Source: Niveispirillum sp048066115 (GTDB lineage Bacteria > Pseudomonadota > Alphaproteobacteria > Azospirillales > Azospirillaceae). From it: DNA of 64,000 nt. Location: assembly GCF_048066115.1 (NCBI RefSeq), contig NZ_JBLTYX010000005.1, forward strand, positions 1 through 64,000, read 5' to 3'. Shown piece after piece: positions 50,833-59,349 of the stretch. The first letter of the stretch is position 1. Every line of letters begins with the position of its first letter. A model generated the notes under the pieces. It worked only from the letters and a program-made list of their open reading frames with translations. It did not search any database and had not been told where the DNA came from. Position numbers and translations under genes: made by a program.

Positions 50833-51815
50833 TGCGTACCGGGCGGGGGATGAGCATCTTGTCCCCCGCCGACCGCGTAGGTCAGGTCGAGCCGCAGGCG
50901 AGCCCTGACAGTATTGGCACTGTCGCTTGTCAGGGCTCGCCTGCGGCTCGACCTGACCTACGGTACCCCCCTGGAGATTGGGCCGACCTGCGGCGCGATG
51001 CCGAGACGGGGATCGAGAGCATCCGGGCCCATTTCACGGGTCATGCCTATGACATGCACGACCATGACGAATTGCTGCTGGGCGTCACCGAACAGGGTGT
51101 GCAGTCCTTCCGCTGCGGAAGGCAACAGGTGGTCAGCATCCCCGGCCGCGCCATCCTGATCGAACCCGGACAGCCCCATGATGGGCACAGCCCGGAACCG
51201 GCGGGTTTCACCTATCAGATGCTCTACCTGCCGCTCGCCTGGGTCCAGGCGAGCCGCGATACCCTGTCCGGGCCGCTGGCACCCTTGGGCTTTCGCCAGA
51301 CGCTATGGGAGGATGCCGGGCTTTGCCACGACATCGCCGCCTCCTTCCGCGCCCTGCACGGGCGGGAGGGGCGGCTGGCCCGCGATCTGGCGCTGGATCG
51401 GCTGCTGGGCCGGCTGTGGCAGCCCGACCTGTGGCGCCAGGAACCGCATCCCGCATCCCGCCCCCATCGCGCCGCCCGCCGGGCACGCGACGCACTGCAC
51501 GACCATATGGCAGATGATATCGGGCTGGAGGAACTGGCCGGTCTCTCCGGCATCGACCGTTTCCGCCTGCACCGGCAGTTCCGCGAGGCCTTCGGCCGCT
51601 CCCCGCATGCCTATCTGGTGCAGTTGCGGCTGAAGCGGGCCAAGGCGCTGCTGGCGGCGGGCGGGGCGCCGGCCGATGTTGCGGCATCGGTGGGGTTCGC
51701 CGACCAGAGCCATCTGGGCCGATGGTTCCGCCGCGCCTATGGCACGACACCCGCCACCTATCGGCAAATCTGCACAAACATTCCAGACGGCGACGGATTG
51801 GTGCCCGCATCCTGA
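50832..51815 (+). CDS. AraC family regulator with a palindrome-derived N-terminus
   Basis: A 327-residue AraC regulator. From IESIRAHFTGHAYDMHDHDELLLGVTEQGVQSF onward it is a normal AraC-ligand-binding domain plus HTH (LEELAGLSGIDRFRLHRQFREAFGRSPHAYLVQLRLKRAK, VGFADQSHLGRWFRRAYGTTPATYRQ). Family members usually start shortly before this. Here the only in-frame ATGs, 50832 and 50850, lie before a perfect 35-bp inverted repeat, which is therefore read through as VGQVEPQASPDSIGTVACQG. The 50832 ATG overlaps the mutase stop. A DUF2000 gene follows at once. Confidence 0.85.
   Translation: MRTGRGMSILSPADRVGQVEPQASPDSIGTVACQGSPAARPDLRYPPGDWADLRRDAETGIESIRAHFTGHAYDMHDHDELLLGVTEQGVQSFRCGRQQVVSIPGRAILIEPGQPHDGHSPEPAGFTYQMLYLPLAWVQASRDTLSGPLAPLGFRQTLWEDAGLCHDIAASFRALHGREGRLARDLALDRLLGRLWQPDLWRQEPHPASRPHRAARRARDALHDHMADDIGLEELAGLSGIDRFRLHRQFREAFGRSPHAYLVQLRLKRAKALLAAGGAPADVAASVGFADQSHLGRWFRRAYGTTPATYRQICTNIPDGDGLVPAS
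50876..50962. repeat. Perfect 35-bp inverted repeat inside the AraC coding frame
   Basis: Arms at 50876-50910 and 50928-50962 are exactly complementary around a 17-nt loop that itself contains a smaller hairpin. The arms start with CGTAGGTCAGGTCGAGCCGC. The element is in frame with the AraC-type gene and has no stop codon in that frame. It looks like an inserted palindromic or MITE-like element. Confidence 0.85.
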
Positions 51816-51838
51816 TCTCCCATCAACGGAGGGACAAG

Positions 51839-52246
51839 ATGTTCGACACCAAGGTCGCCCTGATCATCCGCGACGATCTTCTGCCCTGGCAGCGGCTGAA
51901 TGTGGCGGCTTTCCTGGCCAGTGGCATCGCGGCCGGCGCACCCGATGCGCTGGGGGAGCCTTACCGGGATGCGGCCGGCCTGGACTATGGCCGTATGCTG
52001 GGCCAGCCCATGCTGGTCTTCCAGGCGGGCCGGGACGGGCTGGCGCAGGCCGCACGGGTGGCACGCGAACGCGGGCTGTTGACCGTGCCCTATGTGGCGG
52101 GCATGTTCCGCACCGGCAATGACGCGGACAACCGCGCCTGCTTCCTGGCCGAGGACCCGGACGCTCCCGATTGGGTCGGTATCGGCCTGCTGGGCCCGAA
52201 GAAGGGTGTGGAGAAGGCCATCAAGGGCCTGTCGCTGCACCCCTGA
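51839..52246 (+). CDS. DUF2000 family protein
   Basis: A 135-residue protein with the DUF2000 pattern: KVALIIRDDLLPWQRLNVAAFLASGIA at the start, YGRMLGQPMLVF in the middle and a final VGIGLLGPKKGVEKAIKGLSLHP. The fold is related to peptidyl-tRNA hydrolase-like proteins (PTH2-like) as far as I recall, and the function is unknown. GGAGGG precedes the ATG at 51839, 23 bases after the AraC-type gene, so it is probably its operon partner and target. Confidence 0.85.
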   Translation: MFDTKVALIIRDDLLPWQRLNVAAFLASGIAAGAPDALGEPYRDAAGLDYGRMLGQPMLVFQAGRDGLAQAARVARERGLLTVPYVAGMFRTGNDADNRACFLAEDPDAPDWVGIGLLGPKKGVEKAIKGLSLHP

Positions 52247-52284
52247 CGGCGTGCCAGGGTTGCAGGTGGGGCGCCGGAGCGTGG

Positions 52285-52313
52285 TTGACTCATCGACCCA
52301 TCGCCACTATAAG
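52285..52313 (+). promoter_or_regulatory. Sigma-70 promoter of rpmH
   Basis: TTGACT at 52285-52290 and TATAAG at 52308-52313 are separated by exactly 17 bp, 47 bases before the rpmH start. This is the best sigma-70 match seen in the window. Confidence 0.8.
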
Positions 52314-52359
52314 CCACGCTTCGTTTTCGAATTCAGTATCCAATCCCGGAGTAAGTACC

Positions 52360-52494
52360 GTGAAGCGTCCTTTTCAGCCCTCCAAGATCGTGCGCGCCCG
52401 CCGTCATGGTTTCCGCGCCCGCATGGCCACTGTCGCGGGCCGTAACATCATCAACAAGCGCCGCGCCCAGGGCCGTAAGAAGCTGAGCGCCTGA
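52360..52494 (+). CDS. rpmH: 50S ribosomal protein L34
   Basis: A 44-residue basic protein, complete and typical: VKRPFQPSKIVRARRHGFRARM followed by ATVAGRNIINKRRAQGRKKLSA. It starts at GTG, with GGAG upstream, rather than the usual ATG. It heads the conserved block rpmH-rnpA-yidD-yidC. The gene lies ten bases before rnpA and is read from the strong promoter at 52285. Confidence 0.95.
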   Translation: MKRPFQPSKIVRARRHGFRARMATVAGRNIINKRRAQGRKKLSA

Positions 52495-52504
52495 GGATAC
52501 CGGC

Positions 52505-52942
52505 ATGGCGCCCCCCAAGCCTAAGGTGGGGCGCCTGACCAGACGGCCGGAATTCCTGGCCGTCGCGGGCGCCCGTCGCAAATGGGCCACGCCGGGTCTG
52601 ATCGTTCAGGCCCGTGCCCATGATGAGCGACAGCACCCCAACGCCGGGGAGCCGGCGGTCCGAATCGGCCTGACAGCCAGCAAGAAGGTGGGGGGTGCTG
52701 TTGAACGCAACCGCGCCCGTCGTCGCCTGCGCGCGGCATTGGCCGAGGTGCTGGCGCCCAACGCCGCCCCCGGGCACGATCTCGTGCTGATCGCGCGGGC
52801 GGAAACGGTGCGCCGGCCCTATGCGGAGCTGAAGGCCGACCTGACCCAGGCGCTGAAGCGACTGAAGGTCTGGAAGGGCCAGAAGCCGGTCGCGGCCGAA
52901 TCGGTACAGGCATCGGTGCCCAAGAAGGTGGATGAAGCATGA
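52505..52942 (+). CDS. rnpA: Ribonuclease P protein component
   Basis: A 145-residue basic protein that binds the RNase P RNA and helps remove tRNA 5' leaders. The N-terminal RLTRRPEFLAV, the IGLTASKKVGGAVERNRARRRLR RNR signature and the LVLIARAETV strand are family-typical. The C-terminal 30 residues are a charged tail. Its end overlaps the yidD start by four bases. Confidence 0.95.
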   Translation: MAPPKPKVGRLTRRPEFLAVAGARRKWATPGLIVQARAHDERQHPNAGEPAVRIGLTASKKVGGAVERNRARRRLRAALAEVLAPNAAPGHDLVLIARAETVRRPYAELKADLTQALKRLKVWKGQKPVAAESVQASVPKKVDEA

Positions 52943-53208
52943 GCCCGGCGGCCTGGCTGCTCCGGGCTCTTGTGCTTTTCTACCGCTGGGTCGTGCGGCC
53001 GATGATGGGGCCCCCCCGTTGCAGATACTACCCCTCATGCTCACATTACGCGCTGGAGGCGCTGGCGGTGCATGGGGCTTTGCGGGGCGGTTGGCTGACC
53101 TTGCGGCGTCTGGGGCGCTGCCATCCCTGGGGCGGGGACGGGTATGATCCCGTGCCGCCCGCGCGTAACGGTCACGCGCGCGATGAGAAATGTTGCGGCG
53201 GGCATTGA
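52939..53208 (+). CDS. yidD: Membrane protein insertion efficiency factor YidD
   Basis: An 89-residue membrane-associated protein. CRYYPSCSHYALEAL, then GALRGGWLTLRRLGRCHPWGGDGYDPVP is the complete YidD signature with its conserved cysteines. It supports YidC in membrane protein insertion. The gene overlaps rnpA, and its stop codon lies in the loop of the following terminator. Confidence 0.95.
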   Translation: MSPAAWLLRALVLFYRWVVRPMMGPPRCRYYPSCSHYALEALAVHGALRGGWLTLRRLGRCHPWGGDGYDPVPPARNGHARDEKCCGGH

Positions 53209-53218
53209 ACGCCCGCCG
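53196..53218 (+). terminator. Terminator at the end of rpmH-rnpA-yidD
   Basis: CGGCGGGC pairs with GCCCGCCG across a 7-nt loop that contains the yidD stop codon; TTTTC follows. Some read-through to yidC is likely given the conserved gene order. Confidence 0.7.
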
Positions 53219-53293
53219 TTTTCATGTGACCAACCGGGCGCTCCCCGGTATGTAACGGGCCATTGAATTCGGCGGAACCTGGACCAAGCACCC

Positions 53294-55024
53294 ATGACGG
53301 ATCAGAAGAACCTTGTCCTGACCATCGTGATCTCCATCGCGATCCTGTTCGGGTTCCACTATTTCTACGAACGCCCGCGCCAGATGGCGTTGCAGGCCGA
53401 GGTCCAGCGCCAGCAGGCGCTGCAGGCCGAACAGGCGCCGCCGGCCATTCCCGGCACGGCGCCTGGCATCGGTGCCGATGGCGGCGTGCCCGCCGTGCGC
53501 GACCGCGCCGCGGTGCTGGCGGAGACGGGCCGTGTGGCGATCGCCACCCCCAGCCTGCACGGTTCCATCAACCTGCGCGGCGGTCGCGTCGATGACCTGA
53601 CGCTGGCCAAATACAAGACCACCCCGGACTGGAACAGCCCGGAAGTCGTGCTGCTGGCCCCGGTGGGTACCGAGCATCCCTATTACGCCGAATTCGGCTG
53701 GGTCGCCGGCAATGCCGGTGAAGCCATCGCCCTGCCCAAGGCCGACACGGTCTGGACGGCCAGCGCCGACAAGCTGACCCCCGACACGCCCGTCACCCTG
53801 ACCTGGGACAATGGCGCCGGTCTGGTGTTCGAGCGCACCTTCGCCATCGACACCAACTACATGTTCACGGTGACGCAGCGCGTGCGCAACGAGACGGGCG
53901 CGCCGGTGGCACTGAGCCCCTATGGCTTCGTGCAGCGCCGTGGCATGCCGAAGGTGGAGGGCACCTACGTCCTGCATGAGGGCCCGCTGGCCATCGTCGA
54001 CGGCACCTTGAAGGAATACAAGTACAAGGACCTCAAGGAGGACGGGAAGACCATCGACCTGTCCAGCACCGGCGGCTGGATCGGCATCACCGACAAGTAC
54101 TGGCTGGTCGGCCTGATCCCGGACCAGTCGGTGAAGACCGACATGCGCGTGCTGCACCAGAATGGCAGCGGCACCGACATCTACCAGATCGACTACAAGG
54201 CGCCGGCCGTGACCGTCGCGGCGGGTGCCTCGTCGGAGAGCAGCCACCGCCTGTTCGCGGGCGCCAAGATCGTCGGCCTGCTGAACGAGTATAACGACAA
54301 GCTGGGCATCGACAGCCTGGACTATGCCGTCGACTGGGGCTGGTTCTACTTCCTGACCAAGCCGTTCTTCCACGGCCTGGACTGGCTGGGCGTGACCATC
54401 GGCAATTTCGGCATCGCCATCCTGGTCTTCACCGTCTTCCTGCGCCTGGCCTTCTTCCCCATCGCGAACAAGCAGTACGAAGCGTTCGCGAAGATGAAGA
54501 AGCTCCAGCCGAAGATGGAGGAGCTGAAGAAGAAGTACGGCGACAACCGCGAACAGCTTTCCATGGAGACCATGAAGCTGTACCGGGAGGAGAAGGCCAA
54601 TCCGCTGGCCGGCTGCTTGCCCATCCTGCTGCAGATCCCGGTGTTCTTCGCGCTGTACAAGGTTCTGTACGTCACCATCGAAATGCGCCATGCGCCCTTC
54701 TATGGCTGGATCCATGACCTGTCGGCCGTCGACCCGACCAACCTGTTCAACCTGTTCGGCCTGATCCCCTGGGCGCCGCCGACCTTCCTGCATATCGGTG
54801 TCTGGCCGCTGCTGATGGGTGCGACCATGTATTTGCAGCAGAAGATGAACCCGGCCAATCCGGACCCTGTGCAGCAGCGGGTGATGATGCTGCTGCCCTT
54901 CATCTTCACCTACATGATGGCCAGCTTCCCCGCCGGTCTGGTGATCTACTGGACCTGGTCGAACCTGCTGTCCATCGCCCAGCAATGGTTCATCATGCGC
55001 CGCATGGGTGTGAAGCCGACCTGA
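53294..55024 (+). CDS. yidC: Membrane protein insertase YidC
   Basis: A 576-residue inner-membrane insertase acting alone or with SecYEG. An N-terminal membrane segment (residues about 8-25) is followed by a Pro/Ala-rich stretch and the large periplasmic beta domain (about 75-340). The C-terminal five-helix core (about 355-565) includes FFHGLDWLGVTIGNFGIAIL, NPLAGCLPILLQIPVFFALYKVLY and the final MASFPAGLVIYWTWSNLLSIAQQ. Length and layout are those of Gram-negative YidC. Confidence 0.96.
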   Translation: MTDQKNLVLTIVISIAILFGFHYFYERPRQMALQAEVQRQQALQAEQAPPAIPGTAPGIGADGGVPAVRDRAAVLAETGRVAIATPSLHGSINLRGGRVDDLTLAKYKTTPDWNSPEVVLLAPVGTEHPYYAEFGWVAGNAGEAIALPKADTVWTASADKLTPDTPVTLTWDNGAGLVFERTFAIDTNYMFTVTQRVRNETGAPVALSPYGFVQRRGMPKVEGTYVLHEGPLAIVDGTLKEYKYKDLKEDGKTIDLSSTGGWIGITDKYWLVGLIPDQSVKTDMRVLHQNGSGTDIYQIDYKAPAVTVAAGASSESSHRLFAGAKIVGLLNEYNDKLGIDSLDYAVDWGWFYFLTKPFFHGLDWLGVTIGNFGIAILVFTVFLRLAFFPIANKQYEAFAKMKKLQPKMEELKKKYGDNREQLSMETMKLYREEKANPLAGCLPILLQIPVFFALYKVLYVTIEMRHAPFYGWIHDLSAVDPTNLFNLFGLIPWAPPTFLHIGVWPLLMGATMYLQQKMNPANPDPVQQRVMMLLPFIFTYMMASFPAGLVIYWTWSNLLSIAQQWFIMRRMGVKPT

Positions 55025-55028
55025 TACG

Positions 55029-55107
55029 GTTCCCTCAGGCGCCGGGCGGCGGCTCCGCCGCCTTGGCTCACGCGGGCATGGGCCCGCGGGCCGGCGGTCG
55101 CCGGCCT
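55029..55107 (-). repeat. Dispersed multi-hairpin intergenic repeat, copy 11
   Basis: Reverse-orientation copy beginning four bases after the yidC stop. In plus-strand order: GGTTCCCTCAGGCGCCGGG, the stem GGCGGC/GCCGCC, linker TTGGCTCA, stem CGCGGGC-ATGG-GCCCGCG, then CCGGCG/CGCCGG. Confidence 0.85.
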
Positions 55108-55134
55108 GGGTGATAGGGTTGGTTCGTGTTTGAA

Positions 55135-55167
55135 GAAACGCTCCCGGCGACGGTCCGGGGGCGTTTC
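55135..55167 (+). terminator. Hairpin between repeat copies 11 and 12
   Basis: GAAACGC pairs with GCGTTTC and an inner CCCGG pairs with CCGGG. It is probably the yidC terminator, displaced by repeat copy 11. Confidence 0.55.
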
Positions 55168-55178
55168 ATCGTTTCATA

Positions 55179-55198
55179 CCAACGGCACAAGCCGTTGG
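55179..55198 (+). repeat. Perfect 8-bp hairpin preceding repeat copy 12
   Basis: CCAACGGC pairs with GCCGTTGG across ACAA and directly abuts repeat copy 12. It shares CCAACGG with the hairpin before copy 8. Confidence 0.55.
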
Positions 55199-55277
55199 CG
55201 GCCGGCGACTGCCGGCCCGGCGCTCGTGCGCCGTAAGCCAAGCCGCCGGATGGCGGCGCCCGGCGCTTGAGGGCGCA
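55199..55277 (+). repeat. Dispersed multi-hairpin intergenic repeat, copy 12
   Basis: Stems: CCGGC-GACT-GCCGG, GGCGC-TCGT-GCGCC and GCCGCC-GGAT-GGCGGC; canonical TAAGCCAAGC linker; tail GGCGCTTGAGGGCGC. It ends 18 bases before the engB ATG, so it is also the 5' leader of engB. Confidence 0.85.
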
Positions 55278-55295
55278 AGTATAAGGAATTTTTCC

Positions 55296-55976
55296 ATGGC
55301 CAAGCCGCTGACCATCACCCCCTCCCTCATGGGCGACCTGTCCGAGGCGGAGATCGAGGCCGGGCGGCTGTTGTTCGCCAAGGAATGCGACTTCTTCTGG
55401 GGGGCGGAGGCCGCGACCACCCTGCCGGAGGCCGTGCTGCCGGAAGTCTGCTTCGCCGGCCGGTCCAACGTGGGCAAGTCGTCGCTGGTCAATGCCCTGA
55501 CCGGCCGCAAGACCCTGGCCCGCACCAGCCAGACACCGGGCCGCACCCAGCAGCTGAATTTCTTCAACCTGGGCCAGCGGCTGGTCATGGTGGACATGCC
55601 GGGTTACGGCTATGCCCAGGTGTCGAAGGAACGGTCGGCCGCCTGGGTTGATTTCATCAAGTCCTACCTGCGCGGCCGCGTCACGCTGAAGCGCTCGCTG
55701 GTGCTGGTCGATGCCCGCCATGGCTTGAAACCGCACGATATCGACATGATGAAGATGATGGACCAGACGGCCGTCGGCTATCAGATCGTGCTGACCAAGG
55801 CCGACACGTTGAAGCCCGGTGCCGTGGAGAAGATCCGCGAGCAGGTGGCCGTGGCCCTGAAGACCCATGGTGCCGCCCATCCGGAGGTGCTGGCCACCTC
55901 GTCCGAAACCGGCCTGGGCATTCCCGAACTGCGCGCCTTCCTGACCCGCCTGGCGGAACCGGTGCCGTTGGCCTGA
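55296..55976 (+). CDS. engB: Ribosome biogenesis GTPase EngB (YihA/YsxC)
   Basis: A 226-residue cytoplasmic GTPase needed for large-subunit assembly. Motifs: G1 GRSNVGKSSLVN, G2 region RTSQTPGRTQQLNFF, G3 DMPGYGYA and G4 TKAD, with a closing SSETGLG. The ATG at 55296 follows AAGGAA at seven bases. Directly upstream is repeat copy 12, so its mRNA leader must be structured. Confidence 0.95.
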   Translation: MAKPLTITPSLMGDLSEAEIEAGRLLFAKECDFFWGAEAATTLPEAVLPEVCFAGRSNVGKSSLVNALTGRKTLARTSQTPGRTQQLNFFNLGQRLVMVDMPGYGYAQVSKERSAAWVDFIKSYLRGRVTLKRSLVLVDARHGLKPHDIDMMKMMDQTAVGYQIVLTKADTLKPGAVEKIREQVAVALKTHGAAHPEVLATSSETGLGIPELRAFLTRLAEPVPLA

Positions 55977-56303
55977 TCAGAAAAGTCCCGCCGGGATCAG
56001 GAGGGGGGCGGCCGGTGAACGAAGCCGTCCCCTTCCATGAATCCCGACGGGCGGGACCGGAACGCCATGGGGGCAGCGTCCGGCCCGGTCAGTGAAGCAG
56101 TGCTACGCCGCCCTGTAACGCAAGCGCCTTGCCAACCAGCCGGGGCCAGCAAATCCGCCATCGCCCCACCCATGAGCCAACCGGGACTGTCCGGAACCGG
56201 ACAGTCATTGTCCGCGCGTGAACAGCGCCCGTGTGGATCGCCTTGATTGCGCCCGGATGCGGGCTTATCACCGGGACAGCTTAACCATCATCCCGGACCC
56301 TCC
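55977..56303. other. Intergenic region after engB with two hairpins
   Basis: There is no supported gene in this 327-bp gap. A long imperfect hairpin spans 55985-56057 (outer GTCCCGCC with GGCGGGAC, then GGGAT with ATCCC) and may end the engB transcript. A perfect palindrome, GACTGTCCGG and CCGGACAGTC around AA, lies at 56185-56206, 98 bases before the next gene, and could be an operator. Confidence 0.55.
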
Positions 56304-57920
56304 ATGTCCCGAAGCCTGTCTCCCCGCACCCTGATCCTGGTGCTGCTGGCCGTTCTGCCCGTGCTGGTGGCCTTCTATTCGCTGACCCTGGGCCAGGACG
56401 GGAACTGGGACCTGCGCAATTACCATTGGTACAATGCCATGGCCTTCCTGGAGGGAAGGGAACTGGTGCAGGACGTGGCGCCGGCGCAGGTGGCCAGCTT
56501 CTACAATCCCACGCTGGACCTGCCGGTCTATTGGCTGGCGCAGTTCCTGCCGGCGCGCGTCGTGTCCTTCATCCTGTCCTGGGTGCAGGGGATGAACCTG
56601 GTGCCGCTGACAGGCATCGCCTGGCTGTTGCTGCCGGCACTGGCCGGCCGGCCACGGGCCCTGGCGTCGGTCGCACTGGCGCTGGTCTGCTTCCTGGGCG
56701 CCGGGCAGATGGGCCTGCTGGGCACCACCTTCTATGACAATGTCATCAGCCTGTTCGTGCTGGGCAGCGCCTGGCTGGTCATGGCGCGGGCCGATGATGT
56801 GTGGGCCGGGGTACCGGGGCGGGGGTTCCCGATCGTCTTCATCGCCGGTCTGCTGGTGGGATCGGCGGTCGGGCTGAAGCAGCCGACGCTGCCCTATGCC
56901 GTGGGCCTGTGCTTCGCCTTCCTGGCCGTCGCGGGCAGTTTCTGGCGGCGGATGTTCCTGTCCTTTTTCTTCGGCATCGGCGTCATCGCCGGCATGGCTT
57001 TGTTCTCCGGCCATTGGATGTGGCATCTCTGGTCGACATACCAGAACCCGCTGTTCCCCTATTTCAACGACTTCTTCAAGTCGCCCTGGGGCGTGCCGGA
57101 GGCCTATCGCGACGACAAGTTCCTGCCGCACGGGTTCTGGGAGAACCTGATCTTCCCCTATACCTGGACGATCGATCCCAAGAAGGTGGGGGAGATCATC
57201 TTCACCGACCTGCGGGTGCCGGTGATGGTGGTGGTCCTGCTGCTGACCCCGGTCCTGGCGCTGGCCGGGCGGTTTGCGGGCAAGCGGGAGGCTTTGGTGC
57301 CGCTCCGGCCGGCGCTCTATCTGCTGGTGGCGGGTGCCTTGACCTATCTGGCCTGGCTGAAGCTGTTCGCCATCTATCGCTACCTGATCCCGCTGGAGAT
57401 GATGGCGCCGCTGGTCATGGTGGCCGCCATCGCGCTATGGCCGCTGCCGCGCCGGGCCAAGGGCATAGCCATCGTGGCCCTGCTGGCCCTGGTCACCGTG
57501 ACGGCCCGGCCCGGCACCTGGGCGCGCATGCCGTTTTCGGACCGGTTCGTGGAGGTCTCCATCCCCGATCTGCCCAACCCTGATAACACCATCATCATCC
57601 AGACCGGCTATGCGCCCACCAGCTTCCTGGCCTATGGGTTTCCGAAGAATGTGCCGTTCCTGCGCATCCACAGCTATTTCATCCATCCCGACCATGGCGA
57701 CATATTGCTGAACCGCGCCATGCATGGCCGCATCGACGCGCATGACGGGGATATCTTCTGGCTGGTCGCGCAATGGGAGATCTGGACAGCGGAACATATC
57801 CTGCCCTTCTACGGGCTGGCCGCCGACATGGATGATTGCGGGCTGGTGAAGTCCAACCTGGATGAACCGATGATGCTGTGCAGGTTGCGAAAGGTTCCTA
57901 TTGTGCAAACCGATAAGTGA
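56304..57920 (+). CDS. Polytopic membrane protein, glycosyltransferase-like
   Basis: A 538-residue inner-membrane protein with about ten to twelve hydrophobic segments. The first periplasmic loop contains GQDGNWDLRNYHWYNAMAFLEGREL; acidic DLRNYH-type loops after helix 1 occur in GT-C glycosyltransferases and related dolichol- or polyprenyl-phosphate sugar users. The C-terminal 120 residues are a soluble, probably periplasmic, domain. Its family is not certain. A GT2 enzyme 0.4 kb downstream could supply a lipid-linked sugar donor; that is inference. Confidence 0.7.
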   Translation: MSRSLSPRTLILVLLAVLPVLVAFYSLTLGQDGNWDLRNYHWYNAMAFLEGRELVQDVAPAQVASFYNPTLDLPVYWLAQFLPARVVSFILSWVQGMNLVPLTGIAWLLLPALAGRPRALASVALALVCFLGAGQMGLLGTTFYDNVISLFVLGSAWLVMARADDVWAGVPGRGFPIVFIAGLLVGSAVGLKQPTLPYAVGLCFAFLAVAGSFWRRMFLSFFFGIGVIAGMALFSGHWMWHLWSTYQNPLFPYFNDFFKSPWGVPEAYRDDKFLPHGFWENLIFPYTWTIDPKKVGEIIFTDLRVPVMVVVLLLTPVLALAGRFAGKREALVPLRPALYLLVAGALTYLAWLKLFAIYRYLIPLEMMAPLVMVAAIALWPLPRRAKGIAIVALLALVTVTARPGTWARMPFSDRFVEVSIPDLPNPDNTIIIQTGYAPTSFLAYGFPKNVPFLRIHSYFIHPDHGDILLNRAMHGRIDAHDGDIFWLVAQWEIWTAEHILPFYGLAADMDDCGLVKSNLDEPMMLCRLRKVPIVQTDK

Positions 57921-57984
57921 TCCTGCACTTGGAAGCAGCCCCGACCTGCCCTACATTGCCAGGGTGCAGGTTGGGTGGCATTCT

Positions 57985-58230
57985 ATGCAGATGGTCATGG
58001 ATACGCATCGCGTGGTGAAGCGGCTGAAAGAGGCCGGGTTCACCGACATACAGGCCGAAGTGGTGACCGACGTCCTGCGGGATAGTCGGGAGGCAGGCCT
58101 TGAGTCACTGGTGACCAAGAGCTTTCTCAAGGCGGAAATGGCCGATTTCAAGGCCGACCTGCTTAAGTGGTTGCTGCCGATGATGATCGGCCAGGTCGCG
58201 CTGACCGCCACCCTGGTCAAGCTGCTCTGA
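57985..58230 (+). CDS. Small DUF1640-like membrane-anchored coiled-coil protein
   Basis: An 81-residue protein: DTHRVVKRLKEAGFTDIQAEVVTDVLRD, a helical SLVTKSFLKAEMADFKADL stretch, and a C-terminal hydrophobic segment (LLPMMIGQVALTATLVKLL). This is the layout of bacterial DUF1640/CCDC90-like coiled-coil proteins, whose function is unknown. I chose the ATG at 57985, with GGTGG upstream; ATGs at 57991 and 57997 are alternatives. Confidence 0.75.
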   Translation: MQMVMDTHRVVKRLKEAGFTDIQAEVVTDVLRDSREAGLESLVTKSFLKAEMADFKADLLKWLLPMMIGQVALTATLVKLL

Positions 58231-58344
58231 CATCCCCACCAGACCGGCGGACATGAAAGCGCCGCGTTTCCGCCGCAGCTTTCGCCGATTGTTCGTGTTA
58301 TCTGTCTGAAATCCTATCCTTGTCCAACCGGACCCGATCATCCC

Positions 58345-59310
58345 ATGTCCCTGACCGACAGCCTGACCCAGGCCGCCCCCCGCATCGCCGTGCTGGTGCC
58401 CTGCTATAACGAGGAAGCCTCGATCGAAGCCGTCGTGCGCGACTTCAAGGCGGCCCTGCCCACGTCCACCATCTATGTCTATGACAACAACTCCAAGGAC
58501 CGCACCTCGGAGATCGCATCGGCGGCCGGGGCCGTGGTCCGGCGGGAGCCGTTGCAGGGCAAGGGCAATGTCGTGCGCCGCATGTTCGCCGACATCGAGG
58601 CCGACGTCTATGTCATGGTCGATGGCGACGACACCTATCACGCGCCCAGCGCATCCAAGCTGGTGGCCAAGCTGCTGGATGAGAAGCTGGACATGGTGAA
58701 CGGTGCCCGCGTCACCGACTGGGAGACGTACCGCGCCGGCCACCGCCTGGGCAATGTCATGCTGACCACCCTGGTCACCATGGTGTTCGGCAAACGCACC
58801 GACGACCTGCTGTCGGGCTACCGCGTCTTTTCCCGCCGCTTCGTGAAAAGCTTCCCGGTCCTGGCCGGCGGGTTCGAGATCGAGACGGAACTGGTGGTGC
58901 ATGCTTTGGAAATGAGCATGCCGCTGGGCGAGGTGGAAACGCCCTACAAGGACCGCGCCCCCGGCTCGGTCTCCAAGCTGTCCACCTTCCGCGACGGGTT
59001 CCGCATCCTGTGGATGATCGGTAAGCTGATCAAGGAGGAGCGGCCGATGCAGTCCTTCGGGCTGGTCGCCGTTCTGCTGGCCGTGATCTCGGTGATCATC
59101 ACCGTGCCGCTGTTCATCACCTATTATGAGACCGGCCTGGTGCCACGCTTCCCCACGGCCGTGCTGGCCACGGGCCTGGGCCTGCTGTCCTTCCTGTCGC
59201 TGACCTGCGGCCTGATCCTGGACACGGTGACCCGTGGCCGGCGGGAGATGAAGCGCCTGCGCTATCTCCAGATCCCCGCACCGGATTTCGACAGCGGCTT
59301 TCTGAAGTGA
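58345..59310 (+). CDS. Family 2 glycosyltransferase (dolichyl/polyprenyl-phosphate type)
   Basis: A 321-residue GT2 enzyme. The N-terminal catalytic domain shows IAVLVPCYNEEASIEAVV, YVYDNNSKDRT and the metal-binding DGDDTYHA; the middle contains TDLLSGYRVFSRRFVKSFP, and two membrane segments end the protein (about 235-255 and 270-295). This layout is typical of DPM1/GtrB-like enzymes that load a sugar on a polyprenyl phosphate. The membrane protein two genes upstream is a plausible acceptor-side partner. Confidence 0.88.
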   Translation: MSLTDSLTQAAPRIAVLVPCYNEEASIEAVVRDFKAALPTSTIYVYDNNSKDRTSEIASAAGAVVRREPLQGKGNVVRRMFADIEADVYVMVDGDDTYHAPSASKLVAKLLDEKLDMVNGARVTDWETYRAGHRLGNVMLTTLVTMVFGKRTDDLLSGYRVFSRRFVKSFPVLAGGFEIETELVVHALEMSMPLGEVETPYKDRAPGSVSKLSTFRDGFRILWMIGKLIKEERPMQSFGLVAVLLAVISVIITVPLFITYYETGLVPRFPTAVLATGLGLLSFLSLTCGLILDTVTRGRREMKRLRYLQIPAPDFDSGFLK

Positions 59311-59349
59311 TCCAGGCGCGGACCGGGGTGACACCGGTCCGCATCCCCC

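Noticed and set aside
52250..52360. Possible replication origin near rpmH
   Set aside because: rpmH lies near oriC in some bacteria, but I see no DnaA-box cluster, AT-rich unwinding region, dnaA or dnaN here.
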